DNA of 64,000 bases from Amycolatopsis sp. EV170708-02-1 (GTDB lineage: Bacteria > Actinomycetota > Actinomycetes > Mycobacteriales > Pseudonocardiaceae): NCBI RefSeq assembly GCF_022479115.1, contig NZ_CP092497.1, forward strand, positions 7,316,001 through 7,380,000, read 5' to 3'. Shown here in pieces: positions 1 to 8,989 of this stretch; within the stretch, counting starts at the first letter, position 1, and every line of letters starts with the position of its first letter. The notes below the pieces were generated by a model. The model was not told the origin of the DNA and did not search any database. It worked only from the letters and a program-made list of their open reading frames with translations. Made by a program: the position numbers and the translations under genes.

Positions 1-219
1 CGCACACTCACGCAGCCAGAGCTTTGCGGCAGAGTCGCCCATGGCCGAACCGGTGCAACCGTCCGCCACCCGCACACATCGGCATGAGCGGACATCGATG
101 CCAGACCGCTAGTCGAGCCACGGATCCCAAGTCCAACCCGGCGACGATGACTGGCACTGATGATCCGCAGACGGCATATGCTCGCGAGCATCGAACTAGA
201 CGAATACTTTCCTCGACAC

Positions 220-789
220 TTATACAGGCCTCTCGGACCACGAACCTGGAATCGTGTAAACGAATTCTTTTCCGCCCCTGTTGGCCGGAATGCTCTTTTC
301 ACGCTTGAGCGTGCCGCTCGACACAAGGCGTTTCAAACGATTATTGACATTCTGCAGTGTGACCCCAAGACGTTCAGACAGCTCCCCTGCGCGAAAACTT
401 CGCAAAGCAAAAGCTTGGCGATACGTCTCGTCAAGATGCTCTGGCGCACCTATCAAACGAATTTCACCACCATCCACAGTGGCCGCCATCAACTCGCGTC
501 GATCAAGGCAGACCTGCATCGTCTCGAGAGTCTCCTCGTTGAGCCCCTGCAACAGCACGGCCGATACCGCGACATCACCGGCCGCGACCGCGGCGTAAAA
601 CTTGCCGAGGAACTCGTCGGCGAAGCTGATGGTCATGGCATCGACGCCACCGAAGTCGATGACGACCTCGATGGCATCCGATCCAGCGGACGACTCGCAC
701 TCCAATGACTCCCGCGCCGCCTTGGCGGTACTCCGGGTGGCGAGGAAGGATCCATGCTTGCCCACCCGGTAAAGATGTTGCGAACCCAT
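220..789 (-). CDS. STAS-like (DUF4325) winged-helix protein
   Basis: A 189-residue protein. ATG 789 is chosen because GGGAGG lies 8 bases upstream; earlier in-frame codons run into the neighbouring HATPase gene. Residues about 38-95 look like the STAS-like DUF4325 fold (IDFGGVDAMTISFADEF at 45-61). Residues about 130-165 read as a winged helix-turn-helix (RAGELSERLGVTLQNVNNRL, then a basic wing). It lies 50 bases downstream of a GHKL ATPase on the same strand, so the two are probably co-transcribed. Such ATPase/STAS pairs resemble anti-sigma/anti-anti-sigma partner switches, but with its own DNA-binding domain this protein could be a direct regulator. An inverted repeat lies just upstream of its start. 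Function is inferred from domains; its position next to CBASS suggests a control role, without proof. Confidence 0.72.
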   Translation of the reverse strand: MGSQHLYRVGKHGSFLATRSTAKAARESLECESSAGSDAIEVVIDFGGVDAMTISFADEFLGKFYAAVAAGDVAVSAVLLQGLNEETLETMQVCLDRRELMAATVDGGEIRLIGAPEHLDETYRQAFALRSFRAGELSERLGVTLQNVNNRLKRLVSSGTLKREKSIPANRGGKEFVYTIPGSWSERPV

Positions 790-803
790 CACAAAGCCTC
801 CCG

Positions 804-825
804 GTTTCAATGAAACCATTGAAAC
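804..825. promoter_or_regulatory. Inverted repeat upstream of STAS-wHTH gene
   Basis: Perfect 9-base arms GTTTCAATG / CATTGAAAC are separated by AAAC. They sit between the HATPase stop (840) and the STAS-wHTH start (789). The 11-mer GTTTCAATGAA recurs at 1745-1755 in the divergent region before CBASS, so this is a candidate operator rather than a terminator (there is no T-run). Confidence 0.45.
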
Positions 826-839
826 ACAAGCCGCGAGAA

Positions 840-1742
840 CTAGTAAGGATGTACCCGCAAAGAAGCCCAGGTTCCCGCCACGTCGACATCGGCAGACACG
901 CACGTCGGACGCCTCGAATCGCCACGGCCGACAACGCTGGCGAGACCTTTACCACTGCGGAGCTGAAGGCGAGCAAGACCGCCCTTCGGCACCGCCCGCC
1001 ACAGGTCGTTCAGACCATGGCCTCGCTCCTCCCGAGTGCCAGTCACCCCCGGCTCGAGCGCCGTCTCGAGAGCAGCTACGTCGTCGACCAGGATGTCGTC
1101 GGCCACGTTGTGGCCGAGGTGCGCACGCACCCCGATTCCGGTATCGCAGACCGCGAACTCGATACCAGGCAGACCACTCGTCGCCCCGGTATAGACCTGC
1201 GCCGCAACGAAAGCGCCGACACCGCTCCACCCGTGACTGATCGCGTTGTCGATCAGCTCACCGACCCCCGCGAAGTATCTCCGGCCGAGATCGCCGTAGT
1301 GCCTCGTGAGCATCCGCCCCATTCGCTCACCCAGCCGATCGGCTCCGCCAGGAGTCAAATGCGTTACTTCGAGCAGACGATCCGGCAGGTCCATTCGCGG
1401 CCCGCCCGGGAGTTCGCCGACTACGTCCGTACCCGGGGGCAGGCTGCTGATGACATCCAGGCGCTCGAGGTATGACGCGACATTGTGATCACGCGGCGTA
1501 ATCAGCCGCACCTTCTCCCCCCGCGATCCTGCTGCCCGAGCGAGCGACACGATCGCCGCGAGGTCCAGCGGCGACGCGAACGTGAGCCGCCGACTATCCA
1601 AGACCAATGAGCCGTTCTCCGGCTCGACTGGACAGAGACGGCGCAGCAGCGGCCGCCGGCCGACGAGCTCGATGCGCACGGCGCCGATTCTTCCAGATCC
1701 GACACGCCGCGTGAGGGGTGCCGCGCCGGTTCTCGGTTTCAT
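840..1742 (-). CDS. GHKL/HATPase domain protein, partner of STAS-wHTH
   Basis: About 300 residues from ATG 1742. GTG 1679 (279 residues) is an equally possible start with a weak GGAAGA upstream. The N-terminal part (about 45-100) has a STAS-like look (LTFASPLDLAAIVSLARAAG). The C-terminal half is a GHKL ATPase: N box ELIDNAISHG (162-171), G1 box CDTGIGV (199-205) and G2-like ERGHGLNDL (239-247). No phospho-acceptor histidine domain is seen, so it resembles an anti-sigma or switch kinase rather than a sensor kinase. It is transcribed away from the CBASS operon and followed by the STAS-wHTH gene. With the upstream start, the ATG lies inside the candidate operator at 1735-1757. Role in CBASS control is inferred. 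Confidence 0.72.
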   Translation of the reverse strand: MKPRTGAAPLTRRVGSGRIGAVRIELVGRRPLLRRLCPVEPENGSLVLDSRRLTFASPLDLAAIVSLARAAGSRGEKVRLITPRDHNVASYLERLDVISSLPPGTDVVGELPGGPRMDLPDRLLEVTHLTPGGADRLGERMGRMLTRHYGDLGRRYFAGVGELIDNAISHGWSGVGAFVAAQVYTGATSGLPGIEFAVCDTGIGVRAHLGHNVADDILVDDVAALETALEPGVTGTREERGHGLNDLWRAVPKGGLARLQLRSGKGLASVVGRGDSRRPTCVSADVDVAGTWASLRVHPY

Positions 1743-1757
1743 CTGTTTCAATGAACC
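1735..1757. promoter_or_regulatory. Operator-like repeat in CBASS/HATPase divergent region
   Basis: GGTTTCAT and ATGAACC form an imperfect inverted repeat flanking CTGTTTCA. The embedded GTTTCAATGAA (1745-1755) is identical to bases 804-814. Having the same 11-mer upstream of both the STAS-wHTH gene and the divergent HATPase/CBASS promoters suggests one regulator binding both sites. This is inferred from sequence only. Confidence 0.4.
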
Positions 1758-1807
1758 CGGTGCACATGATCGACGGGCCGCGTGCCCAACGAAGGAGGTA
1801 CTCGGGC

Positions 1808-2806
1808 ATGGCCGGGGAGAGGAACGTCGACCACCAGGTCCTGGCGGCATTCGCCGTCACACGGGTCAACATTTCGAGCGACGACGCCGCGCAGCGCCGA
1901 GCGCAGGTGAATCACCTGCGGTTCCGGCTCGAGACCCACATCGCCGCGGCCCCGGACTACGACCTGGTCAAGCTGCGCGCGTCGGGCAGCACCGCCAAGG
2001 GCACCGCCATCAGACGCCGGCGCGGCGAGGGGTCCGACGCCGACGTCGCCGCCTACCTGCGGACATCCGACACCGACATCGACGAGTCCAAGGTCCTGGA
2101 CTGGCTCCTCGCCCGATGCATCGAGGTCTACGGCAAGACGAAGGTGGCCGACGACTTCGCGATCTCACGGCACGCCGTCGGCATCACGCTGCACGGTTCC
2201 AAGCTCAAGATCGATGTGGCGCCAGTGCTGTACCTCGGCGACGAGCAGGACAAGGGCCATCTCATCACGCGCCAAGGCGAGCGAGTGCTGACCTCGGTTA
2301 CACAGCACCTTCAGTTCATCCGGTCCCGTAAGGGGACTGCCGGTCGTGGTTACGCCGAGCTGATCCGGCTACTCAAGGCGTGGATTCAGGAGGCTAAGCG
2401 CCTTGACCCGAACCTTCGCTGCAAGAGCTTTCTCCTCGAACTCATCGTCGCGCACCTGTGGGACGTCGGCTGGCACGGAGAACCCCTGCAGGTCGACGAC
2501 TACCCGGCGGCGTTCGATCAGGTGCTCGCCTACATCGTGGCCACCGGACTGCAGAAGCCGGTCGTGTTCACCGACTACTACACCGCGGACGCGATCTCGG
2601 CCTCGTCCGAGGCCATCCAGGTCTGGGATCCGGTCAATCCGGGCAACAACGTCGCGTCGAGCTACACCGACATCAACCGCCGCCACCTCGTCGACCTCGC
2701 GGGCGAGGCGCTCGACGCGGTCTCCTGGGCCGCTACCTCCCCCACGCGCGGCGCGGCCAACGACGCCTGGCGCACCCTCTTCGGTCCTTCGTTCCCTGGA
2801 GCTTGA
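1808..2806 (+). CDS. CBASS CD-NTase (first cyclase)
   Basis: A 332-residue nucleotidyltransferase. ATG 1808 has an excellent AAGGAGGT 8 bases upstream. The pol-beta-type catalytic motif is complete: GS at 60-61, DAD at 77-79 (SDADV) and a third aspartate at 136 (KIDVAP). A SMODS-type helical region follows (YAELIRLLKAWIQEAKR). CD-NTases make cyclic di- or trinucleotide signals on phage infection, which activate a downstream effector. This gene heads the operon and is 2 bases from a HORMA gene and its TRIP13-like partner, the type III CBASS arrangement, in which HORMA binding switches the cyclase on. Product chemistry cannot be read from sequence, but both effectors here carry SAVED domains, which known examples use to sense cyclic trinucleotides. 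A second, dissimilar CD-NTase occurs three genes downstream. Confidence 0.9.
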   Translation: MAGERNVDHQVLAAFAVTRVNISSDDAAQRRAQVNHLRFRLETHIAAAPDYDLVKLRASGSTAKGTAIRRRRGEGSDADVAAYLRTSDTDIDESKVLDWLLARCIEVYGKTKVADDFAISRHAVGITLHGSKLKIDVAPVLYLGDEQDKGHLITRQGERVLTSVTQHLQFIRSRKGTAGRGYAELIRLLKAWIQEAKRLDPNLRCKSFLLELIVAHLWDVGWHGEPLQVDDYPAAFDQVLAYIVATGLQKPVVFTDYYTADAISASSEAIQVWDPVNPGNNVASSYTDINRRHLVDLAGEALDAVSWAATSPTRGAANDAWRTLFGPSFPGA

Positions 2807-2808
2807 CC

Positions 2809-3327
2809 ATGAGCACCTCCTTGACCTTCACCTCCTCGTTCACGATCACCAACGCCCGGTACATCGGTGCAAAGATCGGTGCCGACCTGCGGCAGCTGCG
2901 CTCGTTGTACGGCAAGCCAGCCGACGTCGACAAGATCAACAAGTTCGCCGAAGAAGCCTCCTTGCTCCTGAAAGCCGGGTACCTCGGCATCGCGGACTAC
3001 GGATTCCGGGACCAAGGCACCAACAATTGGAAGTTACGTCTCCGCTACCGAGCGACGGCTGGCCGACAACTGCTCGATGATCCACCTGGCCGGCTTCCGC
3101 GATCCGCGGATGTCGCGAAGCTGCCGTTCCACTCGTACATGTCGTACAGCGACACCTTCAACGCCCTGTCCATCGCCGACCAGGCAGCCTTCAAGGCCGG
3201 CCTGCCGGTCCAGCGGACCGCGGGAACCGAACCCGGCGTCGGACTCGGCAACTCCACGCCCGGCCACGGCTACAGCAGTAACGGCATCGGTGTGACCCGC
3301 GACATCTTCGTCACGCTCGCGACCTGA
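2809..3327 (+). CDS. cap7: Bacterial HORMA protein (type III CBASS, Cap7)
   Basis: 172 residues from ATG 2809, two bases after the cyclase stop. It matches my recollection of the bacterial HORMA family 1 pattern: an N-terminal strand then SFTITNARYIGAKIGADLRQ (about 10-29), a central LLKAGYLGIADYGF, and a C-terminal glycine-rich, aromatic 'safety-belt' region ending in VTRDIFVTLAT. Characterised family members bind peptide closure motifs in the closed form, then bind and activate the cognate CD-NTase, and are reopened by a TRIP13-like ATPase. The gene for that ATPase follows 18 bases downstream. There is one HORMA only; no second HORMA gene (Cap8) is present. The fold is recognised by eye; a profile search would settle it. 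Confidence 0.85.
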   Translation: MSTSLTFTSSFTITNARYIGAKIGADLRQLRSLYGKPADVDKINKFAEEASLLLKAGYLGIADYGFRDQGTNNWKLRLRYRATAGRQLLDDPPGRLPRSADVAKLPFHSYMSYSDTFNALSIADQAAFKAGLPVQRTAGTEPGVGLGNSTPGHGYSSNGIGVTRDIFVTLAT

Positions 3328-3345
3328 CCCTCTCGGAGAACCACA

Positions 3346-4269
3346 TTGAGCACGCAAGACGACCTCTTCCTGCCGGTGATCGAACTCCCCGATCCCCAGC
3401 ATCAGGCTCGGTACGAGCACCTCATCGGCCTGGACGACACCAAGATCAGGTTGCGCAAGGAAGCCGCGCTCCTCGCCCAGCCTGATCAACTGCGGATTTG
3501 GGCCGACGAACACCACTCCGGGGCCGATGTAGCGGCCCTTCGCCTGCTCGCCGACCGAGCGCCGCTGTTCGTCTTCGCCGGCGACGTCGGCTCGGGCAAG
3601 TCGGCTTTGGCCGAGTCCTTCGGCAGCGACTTGGCCGAACACCTTGACCTTCCGGTCTTCCTGTACCGCCTGAAGCTCACGGCACGGGGCCGCGGTCTGG
3701 TCGGCGAGATGACGACGCTGATCGGGGAAGCGTTCAACTACGTGCGTCGACAGGCGGAGGCTTCGATCAGCTCATCCGGCGTCACCGCCGTGTCGGTCTT
3801 CGTCGTCGACGAGGCCGACGCGCTGGTGCAGTCACGGGAGGCGCAGCAGATGCACCATGAGGATCGCGCCGGGGTCGACGCCTTCCTCGCGGGCGTGGAC
3901 GGCATCGCGGGGATCGGGCTGCCGATCATCGTGGTGCTCTGCACGAACCGCCCCGGCGCTATCGACCCGGCAGTGCTGCGCCGGGCGGCCGCGACCTTCC
4001 GATTCGGCAGACCCGATGACCAGCAGCGCCACGCGATCCTCACCGCCGCCCTCGATGGGCTCGGCATCCGGTCGGAGACGATCTCCAAGCTGGTCGAACT
4101 CACCGGTCAGTCCGGCGGACGGCCTGGGTTCACCGGCTCCGATCTCACCCAGCGGCTCGTTCCCGCTGCGGTCCTCGGCGCCTTTCCCGACCGCCCTGTC
4201 GCCGACGAGGACCTGCTCACGCTCGCCGCCGACCTCACCCCTAGCCCGGTCTTCACCGAGGAGACCTGA
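3346..4269 (+). CDS. cap6: TRIP13/Pch2-like AAA+ ATPase (Cap6)
   Basis: 307 residues from TTG 3346, with CGGAGAA upstream; no better start precedes the conserved region. AAA+ motifs: Walker A GDVGSGKS (79-86), Walker B VFVVDEAD (151-158), sensor-1 CTNRPG (199-204) and arginine-finger candidates R212/R213. In type III CBASS this enzyme disassembles the HORMA-cyclase complex and keeps the system off without infection. It sits directly after the HORMA gene and before the second cyclase, with a 48-base gap that carries a fresh, strong ribosome-binding site for the next gene. The residue-level match to AAA+ is firm; the TRIP13 assignment rests on the HORMA neighbour. Confidence 0.88.
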   Translation: MSTQDDLFLPVIELPDPQHQARYEHLIGLDDTKIRLRKEAALLAQPDQLRIWADEHHSGADVAALRLLADRAPLFVFAGDVGSGKSALAESFGSDLAEHLDLPVFLYRLKLTARGRGLVGEMTTLIGEAFNYVRRQAEASISSSGVTAVSVFVVDEADALVQSREAQQMHHEDRAGVDAFLAGVDGIAGIGLPIIVVLCTNRPGAIDPAVLRRAAATFRFGRPDDQQRHAILTAALDGLGIRSETISKLVELTGQSGGRPGFTGSDLTQRLVPAAVLGAFPDRPVADEDLLTLAADLTPSPVFTEET

Positions 4270-4317
4270 CACCGCCCGCACGGGGCCCTCGCCCAAACCG
4301 CGGAAGGAGAAGAACCG

Positions 4318-5337
4318 ATGGCGACCCTAGCCACACAGTTCAAAGCGGCGCTAAGCCGGATCGAGCCAAAAGTCGACGCAGAGAACGCCGCCGAGGCTCA
4401 CAAGCTGGTGACCGCGGCCTTGAAGGCCGATGACAAGCTGAAGAAACTGGGAATTTCCACCTTCATCATCGGTTCCTACGGCCGAGACGTGTCGATCAAA
4501 CGGGTCAAGGACGTCGACGTGTTCATGCGCCTGGAGAAAGCGACCGACTCATTACGGCCAAGCGAAATCCTCGATCACGTGAACGATGTTCTCGAGGATG
4601 TCTTTCCCGGTCAGGTGACACGCCAGCACCGCTCGGTCATGATCGAGTTTCCGGACTTCGACCTGTCGGTCGACGTCGTCATCGCCCGTCCGTGCGTCGA
4701 CCACCCCACGGAGCACTGGCAGATCCCAGAGAAGATCGAAGAAGACGGGCGCGCCAGCTGGATCGAGACCAACCCGATCAAGATGAGCGAGCTCACGAAC
4801 AAGGCGAACGACGACTTTCTCCTCTCCACAGATGGCGTGTACGTGCCTTTGGTCAAGCTGATCCGGCAGATTCGGCGCACCTGGGTCGACGAACAGCCGG
4901 GCGGATACTACTTCGAAGTCCTCGCCTACCACGCCTTCCAGGATCTCGAGCCGGACAAGAACACCGTCGCCGAGTACCTCTGCGTCATCCTGCGGGAAAT
5001 CGCAGACCGGCTGCCGGACTACGTCACCGACGGCCCTGACGACCCGACGCTCGACGAGCACACCATCACGACCAAGGCGACGAAGGAACAGATCGAGGCC
5101 GCCGCTGAACGGATCGCCGAGGCCGCCCAGCTCGCGGAAGATGCGCTCGAGGATAAGGACATCTGCGCGAGTGCCTTGAAATGGCAAGAGCTGCTCGGCA
5201 AGACACAGCAGACCAAGGAACCCGAGTTCGTCTTCGCTCTTCCCGAGGCGTGCAACGCGGACGGTACAGAGAAGCCGAGGGGCGCTCTGGTCAAAGGTGC
5301 CCCGGCGGTGCCGGCAGGCCGCGACCGGTACGCATGA
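4318..5337 (+). CDS. CBASS CD-NTase (second cyclase)
   Basis: 339 residues from ATG 4318, preceded by GGAAGGAG. The nucleotidyltransferase motif is intact: GS at 52-53 (GSYGRDVSI), DVD at 65-67 and a third aspartate at 119 (DLSVDVVIA). It is unlike the first cyclase outside these motifs, so it is not a recent duplicate. Its stop overlaps the Cap2 start (ATGA), and Cap3 follows, the type II CBASS order. In type II systems Cap2 attaches the cyclase C-terminus to cellular targets and thereby primes it; this protein ends in a flexible tail closing with GRDRYA, the obvious candidate substrate. The first cyclase also ends in Ala (SFPGA), so which one Cap2 uses is open. Confidence 0.88.
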   Translation: MATLATQFKAALSRIEPKVDAENAAEAHKLVTAALKADDKLKKLGISTFIIGSYGRDVSIKRVKDVDVFMRLEKATDSLRPSEILDHVNDVLEDVFPGQVTRQHRSVMIEFPDFDLSVDVVIARPCVDHPTEHWQIPEKIEEDGRASWIETNPIKMSELTNKANDDFLLSTDGVYVPLVKLIRQIRRTWVDEQPGGYYFEVLAYHAFQDLEPDKNTVAEYLCVILREIADRLPDYVTDGPDDPTLDEHTITTKATKEQIEAAAERIAEAAQLAEDALEDKDICASALKWQELLGKTQQTKEPEFVFALPEACNADGTEKPRGALVKGAPAVPAGRDRYA

Positions 5338-6881
5338 GCATGTTCTCTACTGACATCGACCGGTGGAGAGAAGACTTTCCCGCGCTCGGCTTCACCGATG
5401 ACGGCGAACGGCTTCACGGCCCTGTGCTGTGGGCTGAGCCGGCCATGCCCGACCAGCCGCCGACGGTGTTCACGGCGCGAGTGGAGATCGTGCCGGGGGC
5501 GGCTTTTCCCTTCGCACCACCGATGGTGCGACTCTTGGACTCCGGCGGGCCGCTCGAGATCACCTTCCACATCAACGCGGACAACACACTGTGTCTCTGG
5601 GAGGACGACTGGTCAGTCGACGACGCGCCATGGTTGGACCCCCGGAAACTCCTGGACCGGATCGCCGACTGGCTGCAGAAGACCGCAGCCGGTTGGCCCG
5701 GCGACGACTCATGTGACCTGGAACGGTACCTGGACCAGGAAGACGATGGTCCCCGGATGGTGCTCTACAACGCGACGAGGCTGGTCCCGGATCAAGCCGC
5801 GCAGACTGAAGGAGGCCCTGAGATCATCTGTATAACCGACAGGGCCCGGCGAACCGGCAACATTGTCAACGGACGACGACGCAACCGTAAAGACCGCAGG
5901 CTCGCGTGGGTAGCCGATATCGGATCCGCCGTTCGGCCGATACGAAGCTGGGACGACCTCGCCGCATCGTTAGGCACCCACGCCGCGGATGTCAACCGTC
6001 TGATCAAGATGCGCGTGATCACCGTCATCCTACTCCGCTATACCCGAGGCGGAGCGGACGCCGCACTCGCGTTGCGGGTACACCCCGGCGATACCGGTAT
6101 TCGGATCGCCGCTTGCGAAAGCGCGGATACAAGCACACCGACGCGTGCTATGCGCGCCGGTTCGGCGCGTACTGCGCTCGCTAACGTCCCCATCGCGATC
6201 GTCGGTTGCGGGGCGATCGGCTCGTTCACCGCCGAACTGCTGTTCCGGTCCGGGGCCCGCGTCCTGACTCTGATCGACGCCGAACGTCTGAAGCCGGGCA
6301 ACGTCGTCCGGCACTTCGCCGACCTCCAGCACGTCGGGTGGCCAAAGCCGCACGCGGTCCGCGACCGCCTTTCCGCGATCGACCCTGACGTCACCGCCGT
6401 GACGGTCTCACACAATCGGCTGACCGTGCTGGAGGAGGCAACCGCTCTGGTGCTCCGGCACCGGATCGTCGTGGACGCAACCGGCAGTGGCCGAGCAAGC
6501 AGCTTGCTCGCGACCGCGGTCACGAGTCTCGACGCCGGATCGGACGGCACCGTTGTATCCGTGTGCGTCCAACGTGACGGTGACGTCCTGCGTGTCGACC
6601 GGATGCCCCTGCGTCCTGGAGAGAACCACATGTCGCCTCTTCCCACGGTCGAACACACCAGCCAGCTGCGTGAACGAGGCTGCGGTGCCCCGGTCTCGCC
6701 CACTCCCCCGGGAGCCGTCGTGGCGGCCGCCGAGCTGGCTCTCCGCGTCGTGATCGACGAAGTCACCGCCGAGCGCAAACTCCCCGCGACTGTCGCAGAA
6801 GTGCGCAAGCCCCAAGATCAACCACCCTTCGACGTCGTCGGCTGGATCACCTCCGACCACCCAGAACGAGCCGCGTCGTGA
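5334..6881 (+). CDS. cap2: Cap2, E2-E1 fusion (CBASS ubiquitin-like transferase)
   Basis: 515 residues from ATG 5334, overlapping the cyclase stop by four bases. The N-terminal E2-like domain (about 1-150) has a catalytic-cysteine context NTLCLWEDDW (C87). The central to C-terminal E1/ThiF-like adenylation domain has the nucleotide-binding loop IVGCGAIGS (289-297), D315, N323/R326 and a downstream D381. A candidate E1 catalytic cysteine is C450 in RERGCGAP. The domain order matches characterised Cap2, which adenylates the cyclase C-terminus, passes it to E1 and then E2 cysteines and conjugates it to targets. The Cap3 gene overlaps the stop (GTGA), so the set is translationally coupled. Confidence 0.88.
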   Translation: MSMFSTDIDRWREDFPALGFTDDGERLHGPVLWAEPAMPDQPPTVFTARVEIVPGAAFPFAPPMVRLLDSGGPLEITFHINADNTLCLWEDDWSVDDAPWLDPRKLLDRIADWLQKTAAGWPGDDSCDLERYLDQEDDGPRMVLYNATRLVPDQAAQTEGGPEIICITDRARRTGNIVNGRRRNRKDRRLAWVADIGSAVRPIRSWDDLAASLGTHAADVNRLIKMRVITVILLRYTRGGADAALALRVHPGDTGIRIAACESADTSTPTRAMRAGSARTALANVPIAIVGCGAIGSFTAELLFRSGARVLTLIDAERLKPGNVVRHFADLQHVGWPKPHAVRDRLSAIDPDVTAVTVSHNRLTVLEEATALVLRHRIVVDATGSGRASSLLATAVTSLDAGSDGTVVSVCVQRDGDVLRVDRMPLRPGENHMSPLPTVEHTSQLRERGCGAPVSPTPPGAVVAAAELALRVVIDEVTAERKLPATVAEVRKPQDQPPFDVVGWITSDHPERAAS

Positions 6882-7345
6882 ACGACTTGGACCAAGCACT
6901 ACAGGTGGCCGCCGAGGTGACGTCGACGATCGCCGCAGCCGCCGCGGCCGCTCACCCTCGCGAGACCGGCGGTGTGTTGCTCGGATGGTGGCTAGACGAG
7001 CGAATCATGGTTCACCACGCCGTCGAGGTACCAGACCCGGATGCCACTCAGGGGTCCTGGGTCCGGGACTACGACACGGCGCAGGTCGCGCTCCAAGAGG
7101 CTCTCGGCGACCAGGGACATCCGTGGCTCGGATACGTCGGGGACTGGCACAGCCATCCCGCGAACTTCGGGACCAGCAGTCAGGACCTCACATCGATCCA
7201 GCGTGCGGCCAACCAGTACGACCATCCCTTAGTGCTCCTCGTCCACCGGACTGACGGCGTCGTCGAGGCCGTCATCACAGCATCCGCGAATCACCCGCTC
7301 ATCCGCGGGCTGATCCCCGATTCACCCGAGAGGGGAACGACATGA
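6878..7345 (+). CDS. cap3: Cap3, JAB/JAMM isopeptidase
   Basis: 155 residues from GTG 6878, overlapping the Cap2 stop. The JAMM zinc-metalloprotease motif is complete: the glutamate in ETGGVLLG (29-36), WHSHP supplying HxH, and SSQDL providing the S-x2-D spacing. Cap3 removes the cyclase from conjugates made by Cap2 and limits or resets activation. Size and motif spacing fit a minimal JAMM domain. The next gene again overlaps by ATGA. Confidence 0.88.
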   Translation: MNDLDQALQVAAEVTSTIAAAAAAAHPRETGGVLLGWWLDERIMVHHAVEVPDPDATQGSWVRDYDTAQVALQEALGDQGHPWLGYVGDWHSHPANFGTSSQDLTSIQRAANQYDHPLVLLVHRTDGVVEAVITASANHPLIRGLIPDSPERGTT

Positions 7346-8820
7346 CCGCTTCTCGGCCGGCGGCCGGCGCACCGTCCAATTCGGGGGTTCGCCGGGGTGG
7401 CGACGGCTTCCAGGACCTCTTCGTCTGGGGCGCGGCGATGCGCGTGATCGGGCCGGATAGCCGATTCAACCAGGTGGAAGTCGAGATCACCGGAGCAGGC
7501 AATGTCGACGATGTCGTCCTGCGGAGCCGGACGGCCGGCGGCGATTCATACGGACAAGTCAAGTGGGCCACCAACCCAGCAGATCTCGTCGACGACGACT
7601 ACCTCACGACTCCGCCACGGGGCGGCAAGAGCAAGTCCCTGCTGCAGAAGCTGTACAACAGCCATGTCACGCTCGGCCAGCATGGCGACGGGCATACGAT
7701 GCAGCTGATCACGAACCGTGCCCTCGACGGCAGCCACCCTCTTCTGGGGCATGTCGATGGCCGCACCGACCTCCTTCTCCCCTACGCGTCCCAAGCGGCC
7801 GAGACATCCAAGGCGGGCAAGGCGGTCGACCATTGGGCAGAGCACGTCGGCTCAACTCGCGAAGAACTCCTCGACATGCTCGGGCACCTGCAATTCATTA
7901 CCGGCCGCACGATCAGTGCAGAACGAGAACACGTGCGGACCTTGATGCTCGCCGCCGGACTGGACGGCAGCGATTCAGCACTCCAGCACGGCCTGACCAC
8001 CGTTACCGGCTGGGTCGTCGGGGGCACCCGGGTGATCAGCGAACAGGACATTCACCAAGCTGTTGCCGGCCTGCGAAGAGAGGCACCGTCCGCACTGCTA
8101 GTCGTCCAAGCCATCGACATCGACCCACACGCCGACGAGGCGACCGTTGCCCTGAACTGGGTCGACATGTACGACGGAACCGAGCCTCGGGCACGTGTGA
8201 TCCCGCGCGACACGGACAGCTGGAATGCCATGGATCGGGAACTGGCCGCAGCCGCAGCCACCCTCGAAAATGAGGGCTGGACATCCACAGTCGTCCGCGG
8301 CTCCATGCGGCAAGCGACGTTCTTCCGCGTGGGCACCGCCCTGCCCCAAGTGCGCCAGCACACGCTCCGCTATCTACAACGCGGCGAGATCTGGTCGACC
8401 GGCGCCGCCAAAGTCACGTTGGGCCAGCCCACCTTGAGGCGAACGCCGATCAAGCTCGGACAGGAGCTCGCGGTCGCTGTCGGCACCACCATTGACCCGA
8501 CAGACGAAGTGGTCAACTGGCTACAGACGAACCGAGTCCCGATCGACCACCTGCTGACGGTCACACCAGCGGCAGGCCCCGACGACGCTTCCATCGAAAG
8601 CGCTAGGCACGCCGTGACGTACGCAGAAAAGGTACGCAACCTGGTTCGTGCAGAACTCGGTGATCAGCCGTTCGCCGAGGCAGTACACCTGTACCTGGCG
8701 GGCCCCGGAGGACTCGCACTCCTGCTCGGTCATCGCTGGAACCGAACCCGCACCACCGTGGTCTACGAACACCTCGGAGCCGGGCTCGGCTATACCCCGG
8801 CGTTCACTATTCCGGGCTGA
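7342..8820 (+). CDS. cap4: Cap4-like DUF4297 nuclease-SAVED effector
   Basis: 492 residues from ATG 7342. The N-terminus (about 20-160) fits the DUF4297 restriction-like nuclease: GGDGFQDLFVWGAAMRVI, acidic DD at 56-57 and the catalytic QVK at 72-74, a PD-(D/E)XK variant. The C-terminus (about 260-490) is a SAVED-type sensor, with the closing helix pattern HLYLAGPGGLALLLGHRW followed by a strand TTVVYEH. In characterised Cap4, binding of a cyclic oligonucleotide oligomerises the protein and switches on non-specific double-strand DNA cleavage. It is coupled to Cap3 by a four-base overlap. It is one of two SAVED effectors in the operon. Confidence 0.85.
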   Translation: MTASRPAAGAPSNSGVRRGGDGFQDLFVWGAAMRVIGPDSRFNQVEVEITGAGNVDDVVLRSRTAGGDSYGQVKWATNPADLVDDDYLTTPPRGGKSKSLLQKLYNSHVTLGQHGDGHTMQLITNRALDGSHPLLGHVDGRTDLLLPYASQAAETSKAGKAVDHWAEHVGSTREELLDMLGHLQFITGRTISAEREHVRTLMLAAGLDGSDSALQHGLTTVTGWVVGGTRVISEQDIHQAVAGLRREAPSALLVVQAIDIDPHADEATVALNWVDMYDGTEPRARVIPRDTDSWNAMDRELAAAAATLENEGWTSTVVRGSMRQATFFRVGTALPQVRQHTLRYLQRGEIWSTGAAKVTLGQPTLRRTPIKLGQELAVAVGTTIDPTDEVVNWLQTNRVPIDHLLTVTPAAGPDDASIESARHAVTYAEKVRNLVRAELGDQPFAEAVHLYLAGPGGLALLLGHRWNRTRTTVVYEHLGAGLGYTPAFTIPG

Positions 8821-8989
8821 GCACTCTGCCGAGGTCACCGCAGGACGTCACTTCAGCCGACCGGACAACGAGCGGCTCCGACTCATCCTCGAAGTTTCCT
8901 TGACCACCCTGTTCGCGAAGAACGCCGCGTAGCAATGCTCGTCCCGTTACCAACCCCCGATCTGTCCCAGCCTGCACAGAAGGTTACAG

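Noticed and set aside
1..219. Overlapping short open frames on both strands at the window start
   Set aside because: No recognisable domain, weak codon bias and no ribosome-binding site; treated as non-coding or the end of something outside the window.
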